Below, piece by piece: positions 1 to 5,769 of a stretch of DNA of 6,251 bases. This stretch comes from Nitrospiraceae bacterium. GTDB taxonomy: Bacteria; Nitrospirota; Nitrospiria; Nitrospirales; Nitrospiraceae. The number at the start of each line of letters is the position of its first letter. The first letter of the stretch is position 1. The position numbers were made by a program, and so were the translations under genes. The stretch is taken from the NCBI GenBank assembly GCA_011391455.1, contig JAABQN010000124.1:1-6251 (forward strand). The letters are read 5' to 3'. The notes beneath the pieces were generated by a model. The model was not told the DNA's origin. It saw only the letters and a program-made list of their open reading frames with translations, and did not search any database.

Positions 1-989
1 TGCCAATCCTCTTCCTTTGCCGGAATAATCGAAGCATGTCCGGTCATCGCCATTTGCCCCATGAGCGCCATGGTCTTCGGACAGGCCCGTACCTCAATCT
101 TAAATTCTCCGAGCATGCGATTGACCAGCGGAGGCAAAAACTGCCGCCCAATGACCTGCTCGACGAGAAGCGTGTCGAGCGAGTTCGAGGCCATGGCTTT
201 CTGCACTTTTGAGCTAATCGCCACGTTTTGAGCCATCGGCATATCGGTGTCGGCATCCACGTACATATGCGTGATGCCCCCGTCATTGCACAGCACCGGC
301 ATCTTCGCCTGCTCAACCACGGCTTTGCGAAGAGCGGCCCCGCCACGAGGAATAATCGCATCGAGACTTTTGCCGGATCGGATCAGCTCGACTGCCACCT
401 CTTTTTCAGGACGGTCGATGATGATCCATGCGTCGGACGGCACTTCATTCTGTTCCGCAGCTTCGCGCAGTCCTGCCCCGATAACCTGCTGCGTCAGGCT
501 CCATTCAGGCGCGCCACGAAAGACACAGAGATTGCCCGATTTGAAGCAAAGAGCGATCGACTCCACCGTAATGAGCGGGCCCAATTCCGATACAACGCCG
601 ATCACTCCAATCGGGACGCGGACACGGCTGATTTGCAACCCGTCAGGCCGTTCCGATCGCGACGTGACGGCGCCGACAGGATCGGGAAGGTCCGCAATCA
701 TTCGAAGACGATCGACCATCTCCTTGATATCGTCCGGCGTCATGCGAAGGCGGGCCACAGCGGTTTTCATCCGGTCTTTCATGACATCGGCCTCAAAGGA
801 TTTTCCAACCGCATCCACATCCTTCTCGTTCGCCGCCAGTATTTTCTCTTCATCTGCCGCCAATCGATCCGCCATCGCCCGCAAGGCTTTCTCTTTGACA
901 GGGCCTGACAGTAGTGCAAGGCTACGTGCGACAGCACGGCATTCTTTCAATAACTTATCGATATAGAGCTTAACCGGAACTTCAGGCAT
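1..989 (-). CDS. ProA-like protein (gamma-glutamyl phosphate reductase family), catalytic Cys replaced by Ser; 3' end off window
   Basis: Reading from ATG at 989 gives 329 codons open to the left edge; canonical ProA is about 417 residues, so roughly 90 C-terminal residues are missing. A GAGG ribosome site six bases before the ATG supports this start. Resemblance to ProA runs the whole length: the VRVPIGVIGVV strand (about 122-133), IIPRGGAALRK (212-222), THMYVD (240-245) and LDTLLVE (271-277). True ProA reduces gamma-glutamyl phosphate to glutamate-5-semialdehyde with NADPH in proline synthesis, using a thiol in the (S/T)CN block before ETLLV. Here that block reads ASNSLDTLLV, so Ser268 sits where the cysteine should be. 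Other normally conserved pieces also differ: the YEARPNVT segment is SELGPLIT (134-141) and the RGGKE segment is RGAPE (158-162). A cysteine at 234 lies elsewhere. I therefore call the family but not the activity: it may be an inactive or repurposed paralogue. It lies downstream of the transporter gene on the same strand and has its own probable promoter. Confidence 0.85.
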   Translation of the reverse strand, partial: MPEVPVKLYIDKLLKECRAVARSLALLSGPVKEKALRAMADRLAADEEKILAANEKDVDAVGKSFEADVMKDRMKTAVARLRMTPDDIKEMVDRLRMIADLPDPVGAVTSRSERPDGLQISRVRVPIGVIGVVSELGPLITVESIALCFKSGNLCVFRGAPEWSLTQQVIGAGLREAAEQNEVPSDAWIIIDRPEKEVAVELIRSGKSLDAIIPRGGAALRKAVVEQAKMPVLCNDGGITHMYVDADTDMPMAQNVAISSKVQKAMASNSLDTLLVEQVIGRQFLPPLVNRMLGEFKIEVRACPKTMALMGQMAMTGHASIIPAKEEDW

Positions 990-1003
990 TTGGAACCTCG
1001 TAA

Positions 1004-1031
1004 AACGTGAGCCGTCAAACGTGAAACATGA
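1004..1031. repeat. Four-unit degenerate heptamer repeat in the proA-like leader
   Basis: Four consecutive 7-base units share the consensus AACGTGA: the first and third are identical, the second is GCCGTCA and the fourth is AACATGA. It lies in the presumed 5' untranslated region of the proA-like gene, ending about 15 bases before its ATG. The unit resembles the AACATTC-type unit of the larger arrays at 3551-3665. Function unknown. Confidence 0.5.
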
Positions 1032-1043
1032 TTGCGCACAATC
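1030..1043. repeat. Small palindrome in the proA-like leader
   Basis: GATTG and CAATC form a perfect 5-bp inverted repeat around a 4-base centre. It could be a short hairpin in the leader transcript or a small operator. At this length it could also arise by chance. Confidence 0.3.
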
Positions 1044-1065
1044 GATGCGGAGCAAGACGCAGGGG

Positions 1066-1094
1066 ACTATAGCATGCGATTTTCCTGAGGGTAA
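1066..1094 (-). promoter_or_regulatory. Probable extended -10 promoter for the proA-like gene
   Basis: On the minus strand TGC directly precedes TATAGT (1066-1074), an extended -10 element with five of six bases matching TATAAT. Seventeen bases upstream is a poor -35, TTACCC (1089-1094). Transcription would start near 1059, leaving about a 70-base leader before the ATG at 989. The site lies just past the stop codon of the transporter gene, so the proA-like gene can be expressed independently of it. Confidence 0.5.
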
Positions 1095-1100
1095 ACAGCC

Positions 1101-2390
1101 TTACACTGAGCCCTCCGATATCCCCCGGAGTCTTAGCGCCTTTTCTTTTTGAGCTAAACGCCACCCCACCCATCCCCAGAACAACGAGAACGGGATCAGA
1201 ATCCATGCCACATGCCCTGCCGTCACACCCAATGCTTTCACCCCGCTGACAATCCAGCCGGTCGCCGCATCGCCTCCACGTGAAACTGCTGTATCGATAA
1301 AATTCTTGGCCTTATATTTCTCTTCCCGACTCACCACCGTGAAAAGAACCTCACGCGCCGGTTTAGCGAGTGCATATTCGCCGACTCGCCGCACTATGGT
1401 GAAGAGCACAAAGACGACCAGGGTCGGCAGAATGCCGATGACGCCAAACCCGATGGCGCTCGCAACGGGCAGCACAACGAGCGCCGATGCCAACCCGAAC
1501 CGGCTGATCACCCGGCTGGTCATCGTCACCTGCATCAGAAACGTCAGCACGTTGACAACGAGATCGATGAGGGAGAACAGACGAGTGCGCCCTTCCGGAG
1601 AGGGAATTTGCTCGCTTACCAGCCTCATTTGTTCCAAATACAAGAATGTCGCGGTCGTTGTGAGCAGGAATAGATAGAGGCAGATCCCAAGGAGATAGGG
1701 CGACGAAAGCGCCAGCCTGATCCCCGCCCAGATACTGCCACCGATTGATTCACCCTGCCCGCCGCCTTGTCGAGCCGGTTGCGCCAGGGCCCAGCGATCC
1801 AGCCGAAACAGACAGAACCCGCAAGCGACGAGAAAGCCTACCGAGATGAGCAGCAGCACAGGGATCGGAACGAGGTAGGTCAAGCCGGTAGTGAGAAACG
1901 GACCGACCATCGCTCCGATACTACCACCGGCAGCGATTACACCGAAGAGGCGAGCGCCCTGCGCCGGTGTGAAAAGATCGGCCATGACACTCCAAAACAC
2001 CGACACGACAAACAGATTGAACACCGACAACCAGACAAAGAACGCGCGCGCAGTCCACTGCGGAGACAGGTGGCCCATCATCGCCATGAAGAACAGGAGC
2101 AAGTTGAGGCCGAAAAACGTGTACACGATCAGCAGCAATCGATAACGCGGCACTCGAGCGGAGAGCCACCCGAAGAGCGGCGTCACGAGCAGGAGCGTCA
2201 CGAACGTGGCGGTCATCATCCAGGGCAGGTGCTGCACCCCGCCCTCGATGGCCATCTCATCGCGAACGGGACGCAAAATGTAGTAGCCACAGAGGAGGCA
2301 GAAAAAATAGAGGAATGCCCAGCCCACCGGAACGGCTTCATCCGGTTCTGCATCGGTCACCGACGGGAGCACATTTCGAAGCCACGTCAT
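1101..2390 (-). CDS. MFS transporter of the ATP/ADP-translocase-like (NTT/TlcC-type) group
   Basis: A 429-residue integral membrane protein with about a dozen hydrophobic segments, beginning near residue 23 (WAFLYFFCLLCGYYIL) and ending near residue 410. The YYILRPVRDEM motif at the end of the first helix (36-46), the VFWSVMADLF...GARLFGVIAAGGSIGA block (131-160) and the EKYKAKNFIDTAVSRGGDA segment (357-375) are the hallmarks I know from bacterial MFS proteins often annotated as AAA-family ATP:ADP antiporters. The substrate cannot be read from sequence, and nucleotide exchange is unproven for the short free-living versions. An in-frame GTG at 2459 would add 23 residues. I prefer ATG at 2390 because the extension (MGRRILANFLLAWESRARQDAVR) overlaps the ltaE promoter and has no good ribosome site, whereas AGGA lies ten bases before the chosen ATG. 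It is divergent from ltaE and 111 bases upstream of the proA-like gene. Confidence 0.8.
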   Translation of the reverse strand: MTWLRNVLPSVTDAEPDEAVPVGWAFLYFFCLLCGYYILRPVRDEMAIEGGVQHLPWMMTATFVTLLLVTPLFGWLSARVPRYRLLLIVYTFFGLNLLLFFMAMMGHLSPQWTARAFFVWLSVFNLFVVSVFWSVMADLFTPAQGARLFGVIAAGGSIGAMVGPFLTTGLTYLVPIPVLLLISVGFLVACGFCLFRLDRWALAQPARQGGGQGESIGGSIWAGIRLALSSPYLLGICLYLFLLTTTATFLYLEQMRLVSEQIPSPEGRTRLFSLIDLVVNVLTFLMQVTMTSRVISRFGLASALVVLPVASAIGFGVIGILPTLVVFVLFTIVRRVGEYALAKPAREVLFTVVSREEKYKAKNFIDTAVSRGGDAATGWIVSGVKALGVTAGHVAWILIPFSLFWGWVGWRLAQKEKALRLRGISEGSV

Positions 2391-2438
2391 ACGAACGGCA
2401 TCCTGCCGTGCCCGGCTCTCCCACGCAAGAAGAAAATT

Positions 2439-2447
2439 TGCTAGAAT
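2439..2447 (+). promoter_or_regulatory. Extended -10 promoter of ltaE
   Basis: TG-C-TAGAAT is an extended -10 element (TAGAAT matches TATAAT in five of six). No recognisable -35 exists at 16-18 bases upstream, which fits an extended -10 promoter. Transcription would start near 2453, giving a leader of about 35 bases with AAGGA (2477-2481) six bases before the ltaE ATG. The same ctagaatgc string recurs in the promoter at 3688-3716. Confidence 0.5.
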
Positions 2448-2487
2448 GCGCCGGCCCACGATCTTGTGACAATCTCAAGGACGCTCG

Positions 2488-3519
2488 ATGATCGATCTGC
2501 GCAGCGACACAGTCACGAAACCTTCTGACGCCATGCGGAAGGCGATGGCACGCGCGGAAGTGGGAGACGATGTCTACGGAGAAGATCCCACCGTGAACCG
2601 CCTGCAAGACATGGTGGCAGCGATGTTTGGGAAAAAGGCCGCGCTTTTCGTACCATCCGGCACGATGGGTAACCAACTCGCCATTCGCCTCCATACGCAA
2701 CCGAGCCAGGAAGTGATCGTCGAAAGCACGGCGCATATCGTCCGCTATGAACAAGGCGCCGCCGGGGCGCTGGCAGGTGTCCAACTCCATTGGATCGCGG
2801 GAAATCGAGGCCTCATTTCTCCTGAGCAGGTTGAGGCGGCAATCCGTCCCAAAGAGCCGAACACGGTTCAAACGGGACTGATCTGCCTGGAGAACACCCA
2901 TAATAGCGGCGGCGGAACGATTTATCCGCTGGCGACGATTGAACGGATACGCTCCGTGGCTGCCACCCATGGCATCCCCATGCATTTGGATGGAGCAAGG
3001 CTGTTCAATGCCATCGTTGCCACCACCCTGCCACCGGCCTCCTATGCTCAACACTTTGACACCTTGTCAGTATGTCTCTCGAAAGGACTGGGGGCGCCGG
3101 CCGGATCCCTCCTCATGATGAACGATCTGACCCTCCTCGATAGGGCGAAGCGGGTGCGTCGTATGTATGGCGGCGCCATGCGGCAGTCCGGCATCCTCGC
3201 CGCCGCTGGCATTTATGCGCTTGAACACCATATCGACCGATTGAAAGATGACCATGACCACGCCAAGCGCCTGGCGCGCCGGCTGCAACAGATCCCGACG
3301 GTCAGGGTCAATGCTCAAGACGTCGATACCAACATCGTCATCTTCGATGTGATCGGCCATCGCCACAATCCACCGACGATCGTCGCCGCCTTGAAGCAGG
3401 AGGGGCTCTTGATCAATGCCATCGGCGGCGTCAGCTTTCGTGCCGTCACCCACATGGATATCTCCAGTGCCATGACCGATGAAGCCTGCGAGATCTTTGC
3501 GCGCGTATTGGCGGACTAG
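2488..3519 (+). CDS. ltaE: Low-specificity L-threonine aldolase
   Basis: A 343-residue PLP enzyme of fold type I, the usual length for the family. It cleaves L-threonine and L-allo-threonine to glycine and acetaldehyde in the cytoplasm, and can act on related beta-hydroxy amino acids. Visible hallmarks: N-terminal IDLRSDTVTKP (2-12), GDDVYGEDPTVN (26-37), the phosphate-binding SGTMGNQ (57-63), His83 in the AHIVRYE block (stacks on the cofactor ring in characterised aldolases), ENTHN (135-139), HLDGAR with Asp168 and Arg171, and LSKGLGAPAGS with Lys199 as the PLP Schiff-base lysine. RAVTHMDIS (318-326) near the C-terminus is also typical. All key residues are present, so I expect it to be active. 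The start is fixed by AAGGA six bases upstream and by the conserved N-terminus. It appears to be a single-gene unit with its own promoter, since repeats and a new promoter follow it. Confidence 0.95.
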   Translation: MIDLRSDTVTKPSDAMRKAMARAEVGDDVYGEDPTVNRLQDMVAAMFGKKAALFVPSGTMGNQLAIRLHTQPSQEVIVESTAHIVRYEQGAAGALAGVQLHWIAGNRGLISPEQVEAAIRPKEPNTVQTGLICLENTHNSGGGTIYPLATIERIRSVAATHGIPMHLDGARLFNAIVATTLPPASYAQHFDTLSVCLSKGLGAPAGSLLMMNDLTLLDRAKRVRRMYGGAMRQSGILAAAGIYALEHHIDRLKDDHDHAKRLARRLQQIPTVRVNAQDVDTNIVIFDVIGHRHNPPTIVAALKQEGLLINAIGGVSFRAVTHMDISSAMTDEACEIFARVLAD

Positions 3520-3550
3520 CCGGCAAGCGGGACTGGTGAGGCGGTATTGG

Positions 3551-3585
3551 GAATGTTGAATGTTAAATTTTGAATTATGAATTAT
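3551..3585 (+). repeat. Heptamer array, left arm (five units)
   Basis: Exactly five 7-base units fill 35 bases: two GAATGTT, one AAATTTT and two GAATTAT. It is strikingly AT-rich against the GC-rich surroundings and lies 31 bases after the ltaE stop. It pairs with the reverse-oriented array at 3631-3665. By eye about three quarters of the aligned bases of the two arms can pair. Confidence 0.75.
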
Positions 3586-3630
3586 CGGGATCACCAGCAA
3601 CTGACTGTGCGAGAGCATCTGATGAATTCC

Positions 3631-3665
3631 GAACATTCAACATTAAAAATTCCACATTAAACATT
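3631..3665 (-). repeat. Heptamer array, right arm, inverted (five units)
   Basis: Five 7-base units on the plus strand (GAACATT, CAACATT, AAAAATT, CCACATT, AAACATT) are degenerate reverse complements of the GAATGTT-type units of the left arm. The 45-bp centre (3586-3630) is ordinary in composition and contains no gene. The two arms plus centre form a 115-bp element that could fold into a long imperfect hairpin in RNA or single-stranded DNA. It may be a degenerate mobile or REP-like intergenic repeat; no transposase is nearby. Confidence 0.75.
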
Positions 3666-3687
3666 CGACAGATCGGGCATCTCCTCA

Positions 3688-3716
3688 TTGACACCTCTCC
3701 CACTGAAATCTAGAAT
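3688..3716 (+). promoter_or_regulatory. Near-consensus sigma70 promoter for the small-protein/nucleotidyltransferase unit
   Basis: A perfect -35 TTGACA (3688-3693) is separated by 17 bases from TAGAAT (3711-3716), five of six to consensus. This is the best promoter in the window. The predicted start near 3722-3723 leaves only about 13 bases before the ATG at 3736, with the GAGAGGGAG ribosome site at the very 5' end of the message. It begins 22 bases after the right heptamer arm. Confidence 0.8.
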
Positions 3717-3735
3717 GCCTTGAGAGGGAGCGCCA

Positions 3736-3963
3736 ATGCCGTTAGAAGTTGTGTCGTTCAAACAGATCAGCCGAATCCTTGAGATCACCGACTCGCTCGG
3801 GTTAAACCGAGAATGGGTCGAAATCCCGTTGTCTCCGGAAAACCCTGGTGTCGTCCGGCGATTGCCCAATGGTAAGTTGGAAATCATTGTCGATGCGGAG
3901 CAACCGTTCGAGGATTGGCTGGGATCGCTCCCGAAACATATTCAGCTCGTACAGGGAGCCTAA
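3736..3963 (+). CDS. Small protein of unknown function, 75 residues
   Basis: I do not recognise a family. The protein is soluble-looking with no signal peptide or membrane segment and has no cysteine or histidine cluster. Residues 1-25 look helical (SFKQISRILEITDSLGL). The middle is acidic and proline-containing (WVEIPLSPENPG, 27-38), and the C-terminal part reads like a beta hairpin followed by a helix (RLPNGKLEIIVDAEQPFEDWLGSLP). It is very likely a real gene: a near-consensus promoter lies upstream, GGGAG sits five bases before the ATG, and the stop codon is two bases from the next ATG. The tight coupling implies a role linked to the nucleotidyltransferase downstream, for example as a partner or regulator, but this is inference only. 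Confidence 0.75.
   Translation: MPLEVVSFKQISRILEITDSLGLNREWVEIPLSPENPGVVRRLPNGKLEIIVDAEQPFEDWLGSLPKHIQLVQGA
3953..3958 (+). promoter_or_regulatory. Ribosome binding site that fixes the nucleotidyltransferase start
   Basis: AGGGAG lies seven bases before ATG 3966, inside the end of the preceding gene. It favours this start over the in-frame ATG at 3915, which would overlap the upstream gene by 49 bases and add a 17-residue leader with no family character. Confidence 0.7.
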
Positions 3964-3965
3964 AG

Positions 3966-4751
3966 ATGGATAGCCCCACCACACACCCTATTCCCACGTC
4001 AGAAGAATTGAATGCAGAACTCCTGGCAATGCCGGAACCGCCTGAACAACCGGACCCGATCGAGGAACCGGGCTTCGAAGAGCTTGTTACGACAGCCTTG
4101 CGCCACGTCCGTGGCCGCCGCGGGGGTGATCTCGTCAGCGTAATCCTCGTGGGATCCAGTGTTCGGCGCGCCATCACCACTCACAGCGACATCGATCTCA
4201 TTGCGCTCGTGAAAGGACAGGCCGACGGCCATGAGATCGTCCGTGTCGCCGATCGCCTGGCCGACATCCGCTATCGTGGACATCAAGAACTGGAGGAAGA
4301 CCTCCCCCACTCGCCGCGCCTTCCATCCCTCTTACGGAAAGCCCGCATCCTCTTCGATCACGAGAACATCGGCGCCAAGATCATCGAACGCGCCCACCAA
4401 CGGTTCCGGCAGGGGCCGCCCCCCGTCAGTATCAATGAGCAGATTCGAATGAAGGCAGAGTGTTTCCATTGGCTGGGAAAAGCGCGGGATCTGGCCGACA
4501 AACCGGCAACCGCACAGTATCTGCTGGCGATATTTTTCGACGATGCCGTCAGCGCGTTCTTTCGGCTACGGGGATTCTGGATCACTGCGCCGACTGACAT
4601 ACTCAAGTTCATCGCCTCCCGCGATGCGGGACTCGCCGACCTGGCAGCTCGATTCCTAACTGCGGCCACTTTGCCGGAGCGGCTCAACTTTGGCCGCGAC
4701 CTAGCCGATACTCTTTTCAAGGACGTGCCGAACCCTGCCAGAATTGACTGA
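3966..4751 (+). CDS. Nucleotidyltransferase-domain protein with helical (KNTase/HEPN-like) C-terminal half
   Basis: A 261-residue protein. Residues 1-37 are an acidic, proline-rich lead-in. Residues 38-135 form a polymerase-beta-type nucleotidyltransferase domain: VILVGSSVRR (59-68) is the GS motif and HSDIDLIALV (73-82) carries the metal-binding pair Asp75 and Asp77. A possible third acidic residue is Asp100 in LADIRYRGH. The ILFDHENIGAKII segment (128-140) is where related enzymes have an IxxDP-like turn. Residues 155-250 are predicted mostly helical, like the C-terminal bundle of aminoglycoside nucleotidyltransferases or a HEPN-type partner domain. Such proteins transfer a nucleotide to a small molecule, protein or tRNA; the target cannot be told. 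Resistance, toxin neutralisation by AMPylation, or a housekeeping role are all possible. It starts two bases after the small gene upstream and is translated from the same message. The catalytic residues look intact. Confidence 0.8.
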   Translation: MDSPTTHPIPTSEELNAELLAMPEPPEQPDPIEEPGFEELVTTALRHVRGRRGGDLVSVILVGSSVRRAITTHSDIDLIALVKGQADGHEIVRVADRLADIRYRGHQELEEDLPHSPRLPSLLRKARILFDHENIGAKIIERAHQRFRQGPPPVSINEQIRMKAECFHWLGKARDLADKPATAQYLLAIFFDDAVSAFFRLRGFWITAPTDILKFIASRDAGLADLAARFLTAATLPERLNFGRDLADTLFKDVPNPARID

Positions 4752-4759
4752 CAGGGTTC
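4730..4759 (+). terminator. Weak hairpin at the end of the nucleotidyltransferase gene
   Basis: GAACCCTG (4730-4737) and CAGGGTTC (4752-4759) form a perfect 8-bp inverted repeat with a 14-base loop that contains the TGA stop codon. No T-run follows, so it is not a standard intrinsic terminator. It may stabilise the 3' end of the message or be a chance palindrome. Confidence 0.3.
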
Positions 4760-4850
4760 CCGCCCGATCATCAGACTGCTGTCGCATGGGCTTGTCCTTA
4801 GCCTGATCCTTGACCTGTTCTGTATCGGCAGATTTTTTGAGCACCCAGCT

Positions 4851-4858
4851 GGAAGGAG
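4851..4858 (+). promoter_or_regulatory. Strong ribosome binding site that fixes the gnd start
   Basis: GGAAGGAG lies five bases before ATG 4864. It rules against the in-frame ATG at 4810, which would place 18 unrelated residues before the nucleotide-binding strand of the enzyme. Confidence 0.85.
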
Positions 4859-4863
4859 TCATT

Positions 4864-5757
4864 ATGGAAATCGGCTTCATCGGTCTCGGAAAAATGGGAA
4901 TGAATATGGTCACCCGCTTGCAACGTGACCGGCACCGAGTGGTGGTCTACGATCGATCACCCGAACTGATTAAGCAGGCCGAAGGCGTTGGTTGCATCGC
5001 GGCCTCCTCGCTTGCTGACCTTGTCGGCCAGCTGAAAGCCCCGCGCGCGGTCTGGGTCATGGTCCCATCCGGGGCGCCGACTGAGGAGACCGTTCAAACC
5101 GTCGCATCATTGCTACAACCAGGCGACACGGTAATCGACGGCGGTAATACCAGATTTCATGACGACGTCCGGCGTGCCGAGGATCTCAAGAAGAAACAGA
5201 TTCACTATGTCGATGCCGGCACCAGCGGCGGCATCTGGGGATTGAAGATCGGTTACTGCCTGATGGTCGGAGGCGACGAGGCGCCGGTGAAACAACTCGC
5301 GCCGATCTTCACCACGCTGGCGCCGGAACAGGGCTGGTCTCACGTCGGTGGAGTCGGCGCCGGACATTACGTGAAAATGGTGCACAATGGGATCGAGTAC
5401 AGCATGATGCAGGGATATGCGGAAGGTTTCGAGCTGATGGCGAAGAGCGACTACAAACTCAACCTTGCAAAAATCGCAGACCTCTGGATGCACGGCAGCG
5501 TTGTCCGGTCCTGGCTCTTAGAATTGGCGGCCGGCGCCTTGAAAGAGGATCCACGGCTGGAACAGCTGAAGGGCTACGTGCAGGATTCCGGCGAGGGGCG
5601 CTGGATGATCGCCGATGCCATTGAAAAGGATGTGCCGGTCCCGACGCTCACCACAGCATTGTTCACTCGATTCCGGTCGCGGCAAAGCGAGTCCTTTGCG
5701 GAAAAGATGCTGGCGGCGTTACGGAATGCCTTCGGCGGCCACGCAGTCCGTAGGTAA
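4864..5757 (+). CDS. gnd: 6-phosphogluconate dehydrogenase, decarboxylating, short (GntZ/YqeC-type) form
   Basis: A 297-residue cytoplasmic enzyme, matching the roughly 300-residue short class rather than the about 470-residue E. coli-type Gnd. It oxidises and decarboxylates 6-phosphogluconate to ribulose-5-phosphate in the oxidative pentose-phosphate pathway. The Rossmann domain opens with IGFIGLGKMGMNM (3-15). Strand two ends in VVYDRSPE with Asp30, where NADP-type enzymes have Asn (NRS/T), so NAD is the likely cofactor (inference). IDGGNTRFHDD (91-101), DAGTSGG (117-123) for substrate binding, and GHYVKMVHNGIEY (167-179) with Lys171, Asn175 and Glu178 form the catalytic set and all are intact. 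A helical C-terminal domain with SGEGRW follows. The intergenic stretch upstream shows only weak promoter-like words (TTGACC at 4810 without a good -10). zwf follows after 12 bases, so the two are co-transcribed. Confidence 0.93.
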   Translation: MEIGFIGLGKMGMNMVTRLQRDRHRVVVYDRSPELIKQAEGVGCIAASSLADLVGQLKAPRAVWVMVPSGAPTEETVQTVASLLQPGDTVIDGGNTRFHDDVRRAEDLKKKQIHYVDAGTSGGIWGLKIGYCLMVGGDEAPVKQLAPIFTTLAPEQGWSHVGGVGAGHYVKMVHNGIEYSMMQGYAEGFELMAKSDYKLNLAKIADLWMHGSVVRSWLLELAAGALKEDPRLEQLKGYVQDSGEGRWMIADAIEKDVPVPTLTTALFTRFRSRQSESFAEKMLAALRNAFGGHAVRR

Positions 5758-5769
5758 CACCGGAGTCTT

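Noticed and set aside
228..966. Long plus-strand open frames (226 and 239 codons) opposite the proA-like gene
   Set aside because: They are antisense shadows of a clear ProA-family reading frame. Their proteins are low-complexity, rich in Arg, Ser and His, with no family character.
1767..2444. Plus-strand open frame of 225 codons opposite the transporter
   Set aside because: Its product is an extreme Arg/Glu/His/Gln-rich string, typical of the complement of a hydrophobic membrane-protein gene.
3551..3665. CRISPR-like repeats
   Set aside because: The units are 7 bases with no spacers between them and are inverted between arms. There is no direct repeat of 24-40 bases and no cas gene.
3657..3887. 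Minus-strand frame of 76 codons over the strong promoter and the small gene
   Set aside because: It overlaps the near-consensus promoter and the well-supported small gene, and begins inside coding sequence without a good ribosome site.
4792..4838. Promoter for gnd built on TTGTCC or TTGACC
   Set aside because: Acceptable -35 words exist at 4792 and 4810, but no -10 with better than three matches lies at 16-18 bases spacing.
4705..4866. Short minus-strand frame across the nucleotidyltransferase/gnd spacer giving a Lys/Asp/Gln-rich peptide (KKSADTEQVKDQAKDKPM)
   Set aside because: It looks protein-like in part, but it overlaps the 3' end of the nucleotidyltransferase and the gnd ribosome site, and no convincing ribosome site or promoter of its own was seen. 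At most a remnant.
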